A DNA stretch of 15,259 nucleotides from CAYZJD01 sp964478455 (lineage in GTDB: Bacteria > Acidobacteriota > Terriglobia > Bryobacterales > Bryobacteraceae). The notes beneath the pieces are model-generated. The model ran no database searches, was not told where the DNA came from, and saw only the letters and a program-made list of their open reading frames with translations. Below, in pieces: positions 1 through 7,287 of this stretch (its first letter is position 1; each line of letters opens with the position of its first letter). The DNA is taken from positions 1 through 15,259 of the forward strand of contig CAYZJD010000073.1 of NCBI GenBank assembly GCA_964478455.1, in the 5' to 3' direction. The translations under genes were made by a program, and so were the position numbers.

Positions 1-3000
1 ACCCGCTCGAGGAACGCCGGACGCTGCCCTTCATCGAGGTGGCCGGAAGGCTTGCCGCTGCCGGGCTCGGGCTCGAGCGTCCACCAATCGCTCGTGCCGG
101 GATAGTGGATGAGTTTCTGCGGACGCTGAGGAGTCGCGCCCGGGTAGGCGCGAAGGGACGCGCCGGGCAGAGCCACGAGCAGCCGCCCGGACTCGACGAT
201 CGGCTTGCCATCGAGCGAGGCGGCGAGCACGGTAGTGAAGCCGCGCGCCCCTGGTGCAAGCTCCACGGACAACGGGCCCGCCTGGGTTCTGCGGTTTCCG
301 GTGAAGCCGATGACACCCGCCACTTGCGGCGCGGCGATGGTGAAGACGCGCCCCGCGGGATCGTAGCCGAGGTGGCCTGTGTCGGAGAGGTACGGTACAC
401 CGGGCTTCTGTTTGGCCGCTGCCGGAATCTCACCGGCCTCCGACGGCAGCAGCCTCACGGGATGCACAAACGCCACTTCAGGCTCGTAGCCGAGCGTCTC
501 CTTGAGGAAGCCGTGTACGTTCCAGAGCTGGCGAGTCTTGGCGGCGGCGAGGCGCGTGCTAAGCGAGACGGGGATGACGACCGGCTCGCGGCCCGTGTCG
601 ACTGCGCCGGTGCGGAACAGCCAGGCGGAAAGGCCGGCCACGGGCAGCTTGGTCATGTCGAAGACCAGGTTGAAGCCGCCGGGCACTCCCGAGTCCCAGT
701 TGCGCGAGTGCGCGAACGCGAAGTGCATGATGGAATCCCAGTCCTGAAACGCGCCGAGCGCGGCGGTTAGTGGATCGATCTCGGCGGCGTGGGTATTCGG
801 CCACGGCTGGTTGAACTCGCTGACGGTGTAGGGCCGCCCGGCGAGCCGGGACGCGGCCACGTTTAAGTACCAGCTCGCACCGTCGCCCACTGAGGAGCTG
901 TCGCGCATGCGCCAGTCGCGCGCATCCCACGCCTGGTGCGGGAAATCGTAGTGGTCAACGTAGAAGTGCTCGTCGATGTAATCCAGGTCGCGGTGCGAGT
1001 CGAAGTTCACCAGGCCGCCGAAGCCCATCTGCGTGCCGGTCACCGGCATGTTCTTCGACGTCGCCTCCCGCGCGGCGGCCAGCATCCGGTTGAGGTAGGC
1101 GCGGTCGGTCTCGACGAGGAAGTCGAGGTAGTCGTTGGTGCGCGCCTCGGTGGCGAACTCGGTGGCGGGGACCAGCGAGATGTTGCCGGCTTCGAGCGAT
1201 TCGCCCGCGGCCAGGCCCGCGCCGGTCGTCGTCTGAAGCGTGCAGTTGCGGATGTAGACCGGTACGCCGATGAAGTCCTGCACGTTGAGCATGAAGCGGC
1301 CCGTGCCGTTCACCGCGAATGTGGGCCGGACGACCATCCGGTATTTCTGCCACTGGCTGGTGATGGTGATCGAACGCCCGTTGATCCAGCGCCACGGGCT
1401 CATGTCTTCCATCACGGTGAAGTCGGCGTTCCTGGAAACGCCGGCTGGCAGGTCGGCGCGGATCTCCAGTTCGGCGGCGTAGACCTCGCCCGGAACGAGC
1501 GAGAAGCCCACCTGCTTCGGAAACACCCAGTGGCCGCCGCGCGACACCAGCACGCGGGCGGTGGGGATTCCGTTCTGGGTGATGACCTCGAGAGTCGCCT
1601 GCGAAGGCGAATGGACTTCGAGTGTCCATGCGCCCGGCAGGATGTTCGGCCCACGCGACTCGCCGCGGCCCCAGGCGCCGGCGAGGGCCTCCGTGCTCGC
1701 ATACTTCGCGCGTAGGTGCGCGTTCCACTGACGTTGGAACTCGGCGCGGTATTCTCCCTGGAGCGCGTCGTCAAGCGTCGTACCCCAGGGCGTCTGCCAG
1801 GCAAAGGCGAGGGAACTTTCGTTATTGATCTCGATTATCCCCAGCACCGGGTCGTCTCGGAGCTGGAGCGCGTCGATGACCTTGCGCGTGTATTCGGCCT
1901 GGAGATTCACCATCCGCGGCCAGAAGATGTGCAGCGGCTTGCTCTGTTCCGGCATCGGCCTCGCTCCCGGCCAAGCGGGCACCTGGTCGATGGACGGGCG
2001 GAATTCGTAGCCGACGTGCAGGTTCAGGTTGGCGTAGACGCCCTCGGCCTTGAGCGCATCGAGAAAAGCGCGCATGCGCCGGACCGTAAGCTGGTTGAGG
2101 GTGGGGTACGGCCCGGTGGTCAGGAGCGAGTTGGCGTCCTCGGGCCGCTGGTCGGGCCAACTGTCCATATGGTGCAGCCGCACGAGGTTAACGCCGAGCC
2201 GCCGCAGCCGTTTGGCGATGCGCGGCGCGTCGGCCTCGGCGGGGAAGTTGCCGCCGAAGGCGAGGTTGACGCCGAACAGGCGCACGCGCTCATCGTCGGA
2301 AGTGTTGGGTTCGAGGTCGTCGCCGGCGCGGAAGAAGCGGCCATCACGGACGAACAAACGGTCCGCGGGAGCGAGTGGGTGGTTCAGGAAGCTGAAATCG
2401 GGCGCGCCGCCGAGCCTGTCGAGGTCGATCGCGAACGGGTAGTATGCGGCGGCGGAAGTGGCCGGCGGCGCAACGGCCAGCGTTATCCCAGGCTGGCTGG
2501 ATGCCTCGCCAACTGGGATGGCCAGCGGCACGGCGGGCCCCGGAGTGACGTTTGCCGGAACCTTCACGTTGACCTGCATCAGCCCGGCAAGGTAGCCCGG
2601 CGCGGCGCCGGCGTATTGGACCTCGGCGTCGATGCCGCCGGCGCGCGCTTTCACCGGAAGCACGGGGCGCGGCGACGCGCCGGTGGCGATGCGGCCGTCC
2701 TCGCCCGGGGGATCCGTTTGCCCTTCGCCGGTCATGTAAACGGAAATGTACGAACCGGCCTGGATGGGATTCGACGGGCCGTTGACGGAGCCATCCAGGT
2801 TGACGATGGCGCCCTGGCCGCTGCCGGTCGCATCGAGCGCGAAGATGCCGGGTGCGCTCAGGGCCACGGGGACAACGAGGGCGCTTGCCTTCTCGCCATC
2901 GCGCACGACCTCGACGGAGACGCTCGTCTTGCCGGCGGCGGAGTACGGCACCACCGCGCTCACCTGCCCTGCGAGCACGTAGACGAGCGGCGCTGGCCGG

Positions 3001-3275
3001 TCGTCAAAGAGCACCTGGACGCCGGCCAGCGACGTGGAGACGCGGCCGTCGGCGCCGAGCGTCATCCACACAAGCTCCGGCGGGCCGAGTCCCGAGCCGA
3101 ACAGCGTGACGATCTCGCCGGGCGCAACCGGGCCGCCGAGGAAGCTGGCGGCGTTGACTACTGCTTCGAGCGTGGCCGCCGTCTGCGGCGATGCGCCCGC
3201 GCGCTTCTCGGCGGCTGGGGTGGCGATCCATAAGAACAGCAACGGAGCAAAAAGCATCGAAGAGAGCAGGAACAT
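1..3275 (-). CDS. Secreted clan GH-A-like glycoside hydrolase with N-terminal TIGR03437-type domain (partial, C-terminus beyond left edge)
   Basis: The frame stays open from an ATG at 3275 to the window edge, giving 1091 residues without a stop. An in-frame TGA lies three codons upstream of the ATG, which fixes the start region. Residues 1-22 are hydrophobic (MFLLSSMLFAPLLFLW...) and look like an export signal, although no basic n-region is present. Residues ~35-268 match the TIGR03437 module of Solibacter proteins (VNAASF, APGEIVTLFGSGLGP, YMTGEGQTDPPGEDGR, GLMQVNVKVP). A TIM barrel starts near 330 (GVNLAFGGNFP, GVNLVRLHHMDSWP). Glu486 in EINNESS is the likely acid/base and Glu820 in TVSEFNQP the likely nucleophile of clan GH-A. 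Between them, residues ~545-685 resemble a CBM4/9-type beta-sandwich. A beta-rich region follows the barrel. I infer a secreted polysaccharide hydrolase; family number and substrate cannot be read from the sequence. Confidence 0.85.
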   Translation of the reverse strand, partial: MFLLSSMLFAPLLFLWIATPAAEKRAGASPQTAATLEAVVNAASFLGGPVAPGEIVTLFGSGLGPPELVWMTLGADGRVSTSLAGVQVLFDDRPAPLVYVLAGQVSAVVPYSAAGKTSVSVEVVRDGEKASALVVPVALSAPGIFALDATGSGQGAIVNLDGSVNGPSNPIQAGSYISVYMTGEGQTDPPGEDGRIATGASPRPVLPVKARAGGIDAEVQYAGAAPGYLAGLMQVNVKVPANVTPGPAVPLAIPVGEASSQPGITLAVAPPATSAAAYYPFAIDLDRLGGAPDFSFLNHPLAPADRLFVRDGRFFRAGDDLEPNTSDDERVRLFGVNLAFGGNFPAEADAPRIAKRLRRLGVNLVRLHHMDSWPDQRPEDANSLLTTGPYPTLNQLTVRRMRAFLDALKAEGVYANLNLHVGYEFRPSIDQVPAWPGARPMPEQSKPLHIFWPRMVNLQAEYTRKVIDALQLRDDPVLGIIEINNESSLAFAWQTPWGTTLDDALQGEYRAEFQRQWNAHLRAKYASTEALAGAWGRGESRGPNILPGAWTLEVHSPSQATLEVITQNGIPTARVLVSRGGHWVFPKQVGFSLVPGEVYAAELEIRADLPAGVSRNADFTVMEDMSPWRWINGRSITITSQWQKYRMVVRPTFAVNGTGRFMLNVQDFIGVPVYIRNCTLQTTTGAGLAAGESLEAGNISLVPATEFATEARTNDYLDFLVETDRAYLNRMLAAAREATSKNMPVTGTQMGFGGLVNFDSHRDLDYIDEHFYVDHYDFPHQAWDARDWRMRDSSSVGDGASWYLNVAASRLAGRPYTVSEFNQPWPNTHAAEIDPLTAALGAFQDWDSIMHFAFAHSRNWDSGVPGGFNLVFDMTKLPVAGLSAWLFRTGAVDTGREPVVIPVSLSTRLAAAKTRQLWNVHGFLKETLGYEPEVAFVHPVRLLPSEAGEIPAAAKQKPGVPYLSDTGHLGYDPAGRVFTIAAPQVAGVIGFTGNRRTQAGPLSVELAPGARGFTTVLAASLDGKPIVESGRLLVALPGASLRAYPGATPQRPQKLIHYPGTSDWWTLEPEPGSGKPSGHLDEGQRPAFLER

Positions 3276-3301
3276 CCACCCTCAGCTTATACAATGGGTC
3301 C
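3276..3301. promoter_or_regulatory. 26-bp divergent start region with shared TTATACAA element
   Basis: Only 26 bp separate the ATG of the minus-strand glycosidase gene from the ATG of the plus-strand cupin gene. TTATACAA at 3287-3294 reads as a -10-like TATACA on the plus strand and TTGTATAA on the minus strand. On the plus strand the predicted transcript start would fall about 2 nt before the cupin ATG, which fits a leaderless mRNA and the lack of a Shine-Dalgarno sequence there. No good -35 box is visible. This is a pattern reading only. Confidence 0.3.
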
Positions 3302-3649
3302 ATGGAGGCGCGTGGCTCGCGGCTGCGGGTGAAGCGCTGGCCCGGCGACAAGCCGATAGAGGCGGAGACCGTTGCCAGAGAGTGGGCGGGCGAGGGATTC
3401 ACCTGCGACCTTTGGATCGATCCGCCGGGCCAGGAGTGGATCGACTTCGTCCACCCGGTCGATGAGGTCGTGGTTGTACAAGAGGGCGCGCTGGAGTTCG
3501 AAGTGGAGGGCGCCAAGGCGCTGCTGGGGCCTGGCGATGAGGTGTTCATTCCCGCGGGCGCGCTTCACAGCATGCGCAACGTCGGCGGGACGGTTGCCCG
3601 CTGGTTCTACGGCTACCGTCTCATCACCGGCCGCCGGGGATACGGCTGA
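3302..3649 (+). CDS. Small single-domain cupin protein
   Basis: This 115-residue protein is one cupin barrel. Cupin motif 2 is complete: G78-DEVFI-PAG-AL-H89-SMR-N93. Motif 1 is altered: HPVDEVVVVQEG (51-62) keeps one His, the Glu and the closing Gly, but has Val53/Asp54 where a second metal-binding His is usual. Metal binding may therefore be weakened or use His51, Glu55 and His89. Cupins of this size bind small ligands or act as simple isomerases, epimerases or dioxygenases; nothing here picks one. I chose the ATG at 3302 because the cupin fold begins shortly after it. The frame is open further upstream (ATG at 3191), but that stretch overlaps the start of the divergent glycosidase gene and does not look like cupin sequence. 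No clear Shine-Dalgarno sequence precedes 3302. Confidence 0.8.
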   Translation: MEARGSRLRVKRWPGDKPIEAETVAREWAGEGFTCDLWIDPPGQEWIDFVHPVDEVVVVQEGALEFEVEGAKALLGPGDEVFIPAGALHSMRNVGGTVARWFYGYRLITGRRGYG

Positions 3650-3658
3650 GGGCGCCGG

Positions 3659-3673
3659 CCCGCCGCAGGCGGG
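3659..3673 (+). terminator. Possible weak terminator hairpin after the cupin gene
   Basis: This is a perfect 6-bp GC stem (CCCGCC/GGCGGG) with a 3-nt loop, 10 bp past the cupin stop codon. No run of T follows, so intrinsic termination is uncertain. Confidence 0.25.
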
Positions 3674-3805
3674 GGAGAAGCCGATTCAACTCTCATAACC
3701 AAAGTAAACAGAGTACCGTTTACGGGCTCTCATAACGCACCCCCTCCATCGGCAGATCGGCGATAGGAGGCCTCTAACTTCAGTTATGAGCGTTCTCCGC
3801 CCAAA

Positions 3806-3849
3806 TTGCCGCTGATTTTTTGCGAATGATACTTTCCAATTTGTTGGAA
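3806..3849 (+). promoter_or_regulatory. Candidate sigma70-like promoter with an adjoining palindrome
   Basis: TTGCCG (3806-3811) and GATACT (3828-3833) are spaced by 16 bp and would start RNA near 3840, about 23 nt before the PilZ ATG. Directly downstream is the perfect palindrome TTCCAA-TTTG-TTGGAA (3834-3849), well placed as an operator at the start site. A competing reading is TTTCCA (3833-3838) with TATCTT (3856-3861), spaced by 17 bp. That would put the start near 3868 and make a leaderless message from the second ATG at 3869. Confidence 0.35.
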
Positions 3850-3862
3850 TTACCGTATCTTA

Positions 3863-4294
3863 ATGGATATGCGGCCCGTTCGTTCGATCGTGATTCCGTC
3901 GTCGCCGGAGGACGATCGCCGCCAGCAATGCCGCCTGAAAGTGGAGCGGCCGTGCCGCGTCTATCCAGTCGAGCACGGCTCGGGCGGCGTGGACGGCGTG
4001 ACGAGCGACATCAGTCGTTCGGGTCTTCTGATCGCCTTTCCCCGAGGTGTTTCTCCGTGGTCGCTGCCCAAGGTGGGCGAGCACGCTCGCATCGTGATCG
4101 ACCTGCCGAACGGTCCGGGCGCTCCGGCCCGGTCTCTCGAGCACCTTGCACGGGTGGTCCGCATTTCGGGTGAGATGTCGGAGAGCCCCGTGGTGGCGTT
4201 CGAGGTGTACCGCACGAGGATCACGGACCGCGGCGACGGCGCGGCCGCCAGCGGGGAGTGGCCGACGAAGTCGATTTCGGGATACGTCCAGTAG
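3863..4294 (+). CDS. PilZ-domain protein, probable cyclic-di-GMP receptor
   Basis: This 143-residue protein shows both halves of the PilZ cyclic-di-GMP signature: R20-QQC-R24 (RxxxR) and D49-I-S51-RS-G54 (D/NxSxxG), followed by beta-strand-rich sequence (GLLIAF, HARIVIDLP, VVAFEVY). It is a stand-alone PilZ domain with no other module, so it probably passes the signal on by protein contact. ATGs at 3863 and 3869 are both possible starts; no Shine-Dalgarno sequence precedes either. The stop codon at 4292-4294 overlaps the ribosome binding site of the next gene, an enzyme that probably makes or breaks cyclic-di-GMP, so the two are very likely one transcription unit. Sender and receiver may form a local signalling circuit; that part is inference. 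Confidence 0.85.
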   Translation: MDMRPVRSIVIPSSPEDDRRQQCRLKVERPCRVYPVEHGSGGVDGVTSDISRSGLLIAFPRGVSPWSLPKVGEHARIVIDLPNGPGAPARSLEHLARVVRISGEMSESPVVAFEVYRTRITDRGDGAAASGEWPTKSISGYVQ

Positions 4295-4307
4295 GAACCA
4301 GGCAGTG
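4293..4307 (+). promoter_or_regulatory. Ribosome binding site that decides the GTG start of the GGDEF-EAL gene
   Basis: AGGA at 4293-4296 overlaps the TAG stop of the PilZ gene and sits 8 nt before GTG 4305. This supports GTG as the start and translational coupling to the PilZ gene. A second in-frame GTG at 4338 has no comparable site. Confidence 0.6.
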
Positions 4308-7019
4308 GAACCGGTTTTCGGTCAAATCGAGCGACCCGTGCCGGCCTCGCGAAACCGGCCCGAGAAGGACGCTCCACGCTTTCCGACACCGGCCTTCGAG
4401 TTGCTCGACGACGCTGGCGACATCGTCTACACTCACGACCTCCGCGGCAACTTCACGTCGGTAAACAAGGCAGTCGAGAGACTCACCGGCTACCGGCGCG
4501 AGGACATCCTCGGAATGAACATCGCCGAACTGTTGACGCCGGAGTCCTGGCAACAGGTACGGCGGACGATCGAGAAGCAGCTCGGCGGCGGATCGCGGGC
4601 CACGTATGAAGTGACGGCCTACGCGAAGAACGGCCGCGGCCTGGTGCTTGAGGTCAGTTCGCGTCTTTTGTTCCAGGAGGGCCGGCCGGCGGGCGTGCTG
4701 GGGATCGCGCGCGACGTCGCCGAGCGCAAAGGCTCGGAAGCGCACCTGCATCTACTGAAGTCGGTAGTGGTCAACGCCAACGACGCCGTGCTGGTTTCCG
4801 AAGCCAGCGCACAGGACCCGCTGGGCGCGCGAATCGTCTACGTCAACGAGGCGTTCACGAGGATGTCCGGTTACTCGCCGGAGGATGCCGTCGGGCGAAC
4901 GCCGCGCATTCTGTTTGGGCCGAAGACCGACCGCGGCCAGCTCGATCAGGTTCGCGCTGCGGTTTCCCGCTCCGAGCCCATTCGCGTGGAGCTGATCAAC
5001 TATCGCAAGGACGGCTCCGAGTACTGGGTGGACGTGAACTTCGTGCCCATCGCAAACGAGCGGGGCGAGTACACGCACTGGGTTGCGGTTCAACGGGAAA
5101 CGACGCACCGGCGCCGCTCCGAGGATCTGGAGCGCGACCGCAACGAGGTGTTGGAGCTGCTGGCCAAGAACGAGCCGCTGGAAACGGTGCTTACGCACCT
5201 GGCGCGCATGGTCGAGCGCCAGTGTCCCCAGGCGCGCTGCTCGGTATTCCTGTTCCGCAACGGCGAACTGCGATCCATCCAGTCGCCATCGGCGGCGCGC
5301 AACGGACTCCAGCCGCTCGACGACATCGCCGCCCGGCTGGCCGCCGGGACCCTTGGAGGCGCGGCCTGCCTGGCCGGTCCAACGGGGGGCGACAGGGAAG
5401 GGGCGGTGAGCCCGGCGCACCCAGGCGTCAACGGTCACTCGCAGGCTCCACGCCGGCCGGGCGGCTGGTCCGTGCCGATCTTCTCGGCCAGCGGCTCCAT
5501 TCTCGGGGTGTTTTCGATCCAATACCGCACACCACGACGCGCCACCGAGGCGGAGCTCGACTTCCTTGCGAAAGCGAGCCGTCTGGCCGCGATTGCCATC
5601 GAGCAGCGCCAGCTTACCGACCAGCTCGCCCACCAGGCGCAGCACGACGCGCTGACGGGCCTGCCGAACCGTGTGCTGTTCGAGGAGCGTTTACAGCAGG
5701 CCCTCGACCAGGCACGCCGGAATGGTAGCGTGGTGGCCGTGCTGTTCGTCGATCTGGACCGTTTCAAGCAGATCAACGACACACTGGGACACTCGGTGGG
5801 GGATGCTCTGCTCCAGAAGGTCGGGCAGCGGCTCAAGTCCTGCGTGCGCAAGAGCGACACGCTGGCGCGAATGGGCGGCGACGAGTTCACGCTCCTGCTG
5901 ACGGATTTGAAAGACCAGCACTATGCGGTGCGCGTCTCGCAGAAACTGCTGGACGCGCTGAAGGCTCCGTTTGTTGTGGACGGCTACGAGCTGTTTGTCA
6001 CCGCCAGCATCGGCATCAGCCTCTATCCTCGCGACGGACGCGACGCCGCCACCTTGCAGCGCAACGCCGACAGCGCCATGTACCGCGCCAAGAATCAGGG
6101 CAAGAACAACTTCCAGCTCTTCCTGCCGGAGATCAGCGCGACGGCGCTGGAATCGCTCGAACTGGAGAACGCGCTGCGGAAGGCGCTGGAGAATGACGAG
6201 TTGCAGATCCACTACCAGCCGCAGGTGGACCAACAGGGCAAGCTGGCCGCGCTCGAAGCGCTGCTGGTGTGGAACCATCCGAAGCTCGGGCTGATTTCGC
6301 CGTCCCAGTTCATCCCCCTGGCTGAGGAAAGCGGGCTGATTTACCCGATCGGGGCTTGGGTGTTGCAGCAGGCCTGCCGCCAGAACGCCGCGTGGCTGCG
6401 GGCCGGCCACCGGGCGGTCAAGGTGGCGGTGAACGTCTCGGCGATGCAGTTCACGCGCTCGGGCCTGGTCGACTCGGTCGCCCAGGTGGTGGCCCAGACC
6501 GGGCTCGACCCCTCGCTGCTCGAGCTGGAACTGACCGAGAGCGTCGTCATGCGCGACGTGCACGAGTCGGCCCGACAGATGGACCGCCTGCGCGCGCTGG
6601 GCGTGAGTCTCTCCATCGACGATTTCGGCACCGGCTACTCATCCCTGAGCTACCTGCGGCGGTTCCCGATCGACACGCTGAAGATCGACCAGTCTTTCCT
6701 CCGCGACATCGACTCCGAGCCGAGCACCATGCCGCTGGTGAAAGCGATCGTGACCCTGGCCCACAGCCTGCACTTGTGTGTGGTCGCCGAGGGGGTCGAG
6801 AACCAGCGGCAACTGGAAGCCTTGCGTCTGGTGGATTGCGACCGTTTTCAGGGCTATCTGCTCGGGGAGCCGTTGCCTGCGGAGGCCGCGGCCCGGCTGC
6901 TCAGCCAGCCGGACAAGGTGCTGTGGCAGGCCAAGTTTCCGGTGGGGCGCAGCGGGAAAGCTTGGAGGGAAGCCGCCGAGTCGCCGCGGCGGCACCCCGC
7001 CGGTATCGTGCTGTCCTGA
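4305..7019 (+). CDS. PAS-PAS-GAF-GGDEF-EAL cyclic-di-GMP turnover protein
   Basis: The chosen GTG start gives 904 residues. It is preceded by AGGA at 4293-4296 with 8-nt spacing. The frame is open upstream to 4146, but that part overlaps the PilZ gene and has non-protein-like composition. Domains: PAS ~28-145, PAS ~150-275, GAF ~284-435, GGDEF ~443-605, EAL ~617-865. There are no membrane segments, so it should be cytosolic. The cyclase motif GGDEF (524-528) is intact, as is the inhibitory site RxxD (R515-KS-D518), five residues before it. In the EAL domain Asn710, Glu742, Asp772/Asp773 (DDFGTGYSS), Lys793, Glu829 and Gln849 are present, but the signature ExLxR reads EALLVW (651-656), with Val655 for Arg. 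PAS2 resembles LOV domains around GRTPRILFG (197-205) but has Pro200 where LOV carries its flavin-binding Cys. Net activity, cyclase or phosphodiesterase, cannot be decided from sequence. Confidence 0.93.
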   Translation: MEPVFGQIERPVPASRNRPEKDAPRFPTPAFELLDDAGDIVYTHDLRGNFTSVNKAVERLTGYRREDILGMNIAELLTPESWQQVRRTIEKQLGGGSRATYEVTAYAKNGRGLVLEVSSRLLFQEGRPAGVLGIARDVAERKGSEAHLHLLKSVVVNANDAVLVSEASAQDPLGARIVYVNEAFTRMSGYSPEDAVGRTPRILFGPKTDRGQLDQVRAAVSRSEPIRVELINYRKDGSEYWVDVNFVPIANERGEYTHWVAVQRETTHRRRSEDLERDRNEVLELLAKNEPLETVLTHLARMVERQCPQARCSVFLFRNGELRSIQSPSAARNGLQPLDDIAARLAAGTLGGAACLAGPTGGDREGAVSPAHPGVNGHSQAPRRPGGWSVPIFSASGSILGVFSIQYRTPRRATEAELDFLAKASRLAAIAIEQRQLTDQLAHQAQHDALTGLPNRVLFEERLQQALDQARRNGSVVAVLFVDLDRFKQINDTLGHSVGDALLQKVGQRLKSCVRKSDTLARMGGDEFTLLLTDLKDQHYAVRVSQKLLDALKAPFVVDGYELFVTASIGISLYPRDGRDAATLQRNADSAMYRAKNQGKNNFQLFLPEISATALESLELENALRKALENDELQIHYQPQVDQQGKLAALEALLVWNHPKLGLISPSQFIPLAEESGLIYPIGAWVLQQACRQNAAWLRAGHRAVKVAVNVSAMQFTRSGLVDSVAQVVAQTGLDPSLLELELTESVVMRDVHESARQMDRLRALGVSLSIDDFGTGYSSLSYLRRFPIDTLKIDQSFLRDIDSEPSTMPLVKAIVTLAHSLHLCVVAEGVENQRQLEALRLVDCDRFQGYLLGEPLPAEAAARLLSQPDKVLWQAKFPVGRSGKAWREAAESPRRHPAGIVLS

Positions 7020-7287
7020 AACGGCTTGTTCGTTCCTGTACTGGGCCGCCTCCGCCCTTCCGCCGTAACCTGTACTAAAACCGGACAGTTGCGGGACTAG
7101 TACGACTTGTTCTCCCATCCGCGGGGAGTAATCTTTACCCGCCCGCCCCACCGCTGCTAGACTTCTTGCGGGTGCATAGCAGCCCCGGGAGAGCCGCGGA
7201 TTCATCGCCTGCAATCGGCTTGGGGGTGGAACATCGCGGAATGGACGGCGCACCGCGGTTTTCGGGGCTCAGCCCGAGGAGAACACC
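7020..7287 (+). other. Non-coding leader region upstream of the zinc-ribbon gene
   Basis: This 268-bp gap holds no convincing gene. CCTGTACT occurs twice as a direct repeat (7035-7042 and 7069-7076), and AGTAC recurs inverted near 7099-7103. A candidate promoter and a leader hairpin (GCTGCTA-N17-TAGCAGC, 7153-7183) are visible, with a small GC hairpin just before the ribosome binding site. No clear terminator for the upstream gene is seen. Confidence 0.4.
7107..7134 (+). promoter_or_regulatory. Candidate sigma70-like promoter
   Basis: TTGTTC (7107-7112) and TAATCT (7129-7134) are spaced by 16 bp. The predicted start near 7141 would give a leader of roughly 147 nt before GTG 7288. Confidence 0.4.

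Larger units (their letters stand above)
3650..3862. other. Non-coding region with clustered short repeats upstream of the PilZ gene
   Basis: This 213-bp gap holds no convincing gene. CCCGCC-GCA-GGCGGG (3659-3673) is a hairpin just after the cupin stop, without a T-tract. CTCTCATAAC occurs twice in direct orientation (3690-3699 and 3727-3736), and CTCATAAC occurs once inverted (as GTTATGAG, 3783-3790). Between the two direct copies lies the inverted repeat GTAAAC-N8-GTTTAC (3704-3723). TAACT-TC-AGTTA abuts the third copy. Base composition is more AT-rich than the flanking genes. The pattern suggests operators for a regulator of the cyclic-di-GMP genes downstream. Confidence 0.45.

Noticed and set aside
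39..1715. Two more long plus-strand open frames opposite the glycosidase gene
   Set aside because: They lie in the same antisense phase and are typical high-GC shadow frames; the catalytic Glu motif is on the opposite strand.
1716..3233. Long open frame of 505 codons on the plus strand opposite the glycosidase gene
   Set aside because: It is antisense to a frame with clear TIGR03437 and GH-A motifs; its own translation is Arg/Gly/Val-rich and shows no domain.
3650..3862. Cyclic-di-GMP riboswitch upstream of the PilZ gene
   Set aside because: The context is attractive, but no GEMM-like conserved core could be recognised in the sequence.
4146..4304. Upstream ATG start for the GGDEF-EAL protein
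   Set aside because: It lies within the PilZ gene out of phase and yields Arg/Ala/Ser-rich sequence; GTG 4305 has a ribosome binding site and correct spacing.
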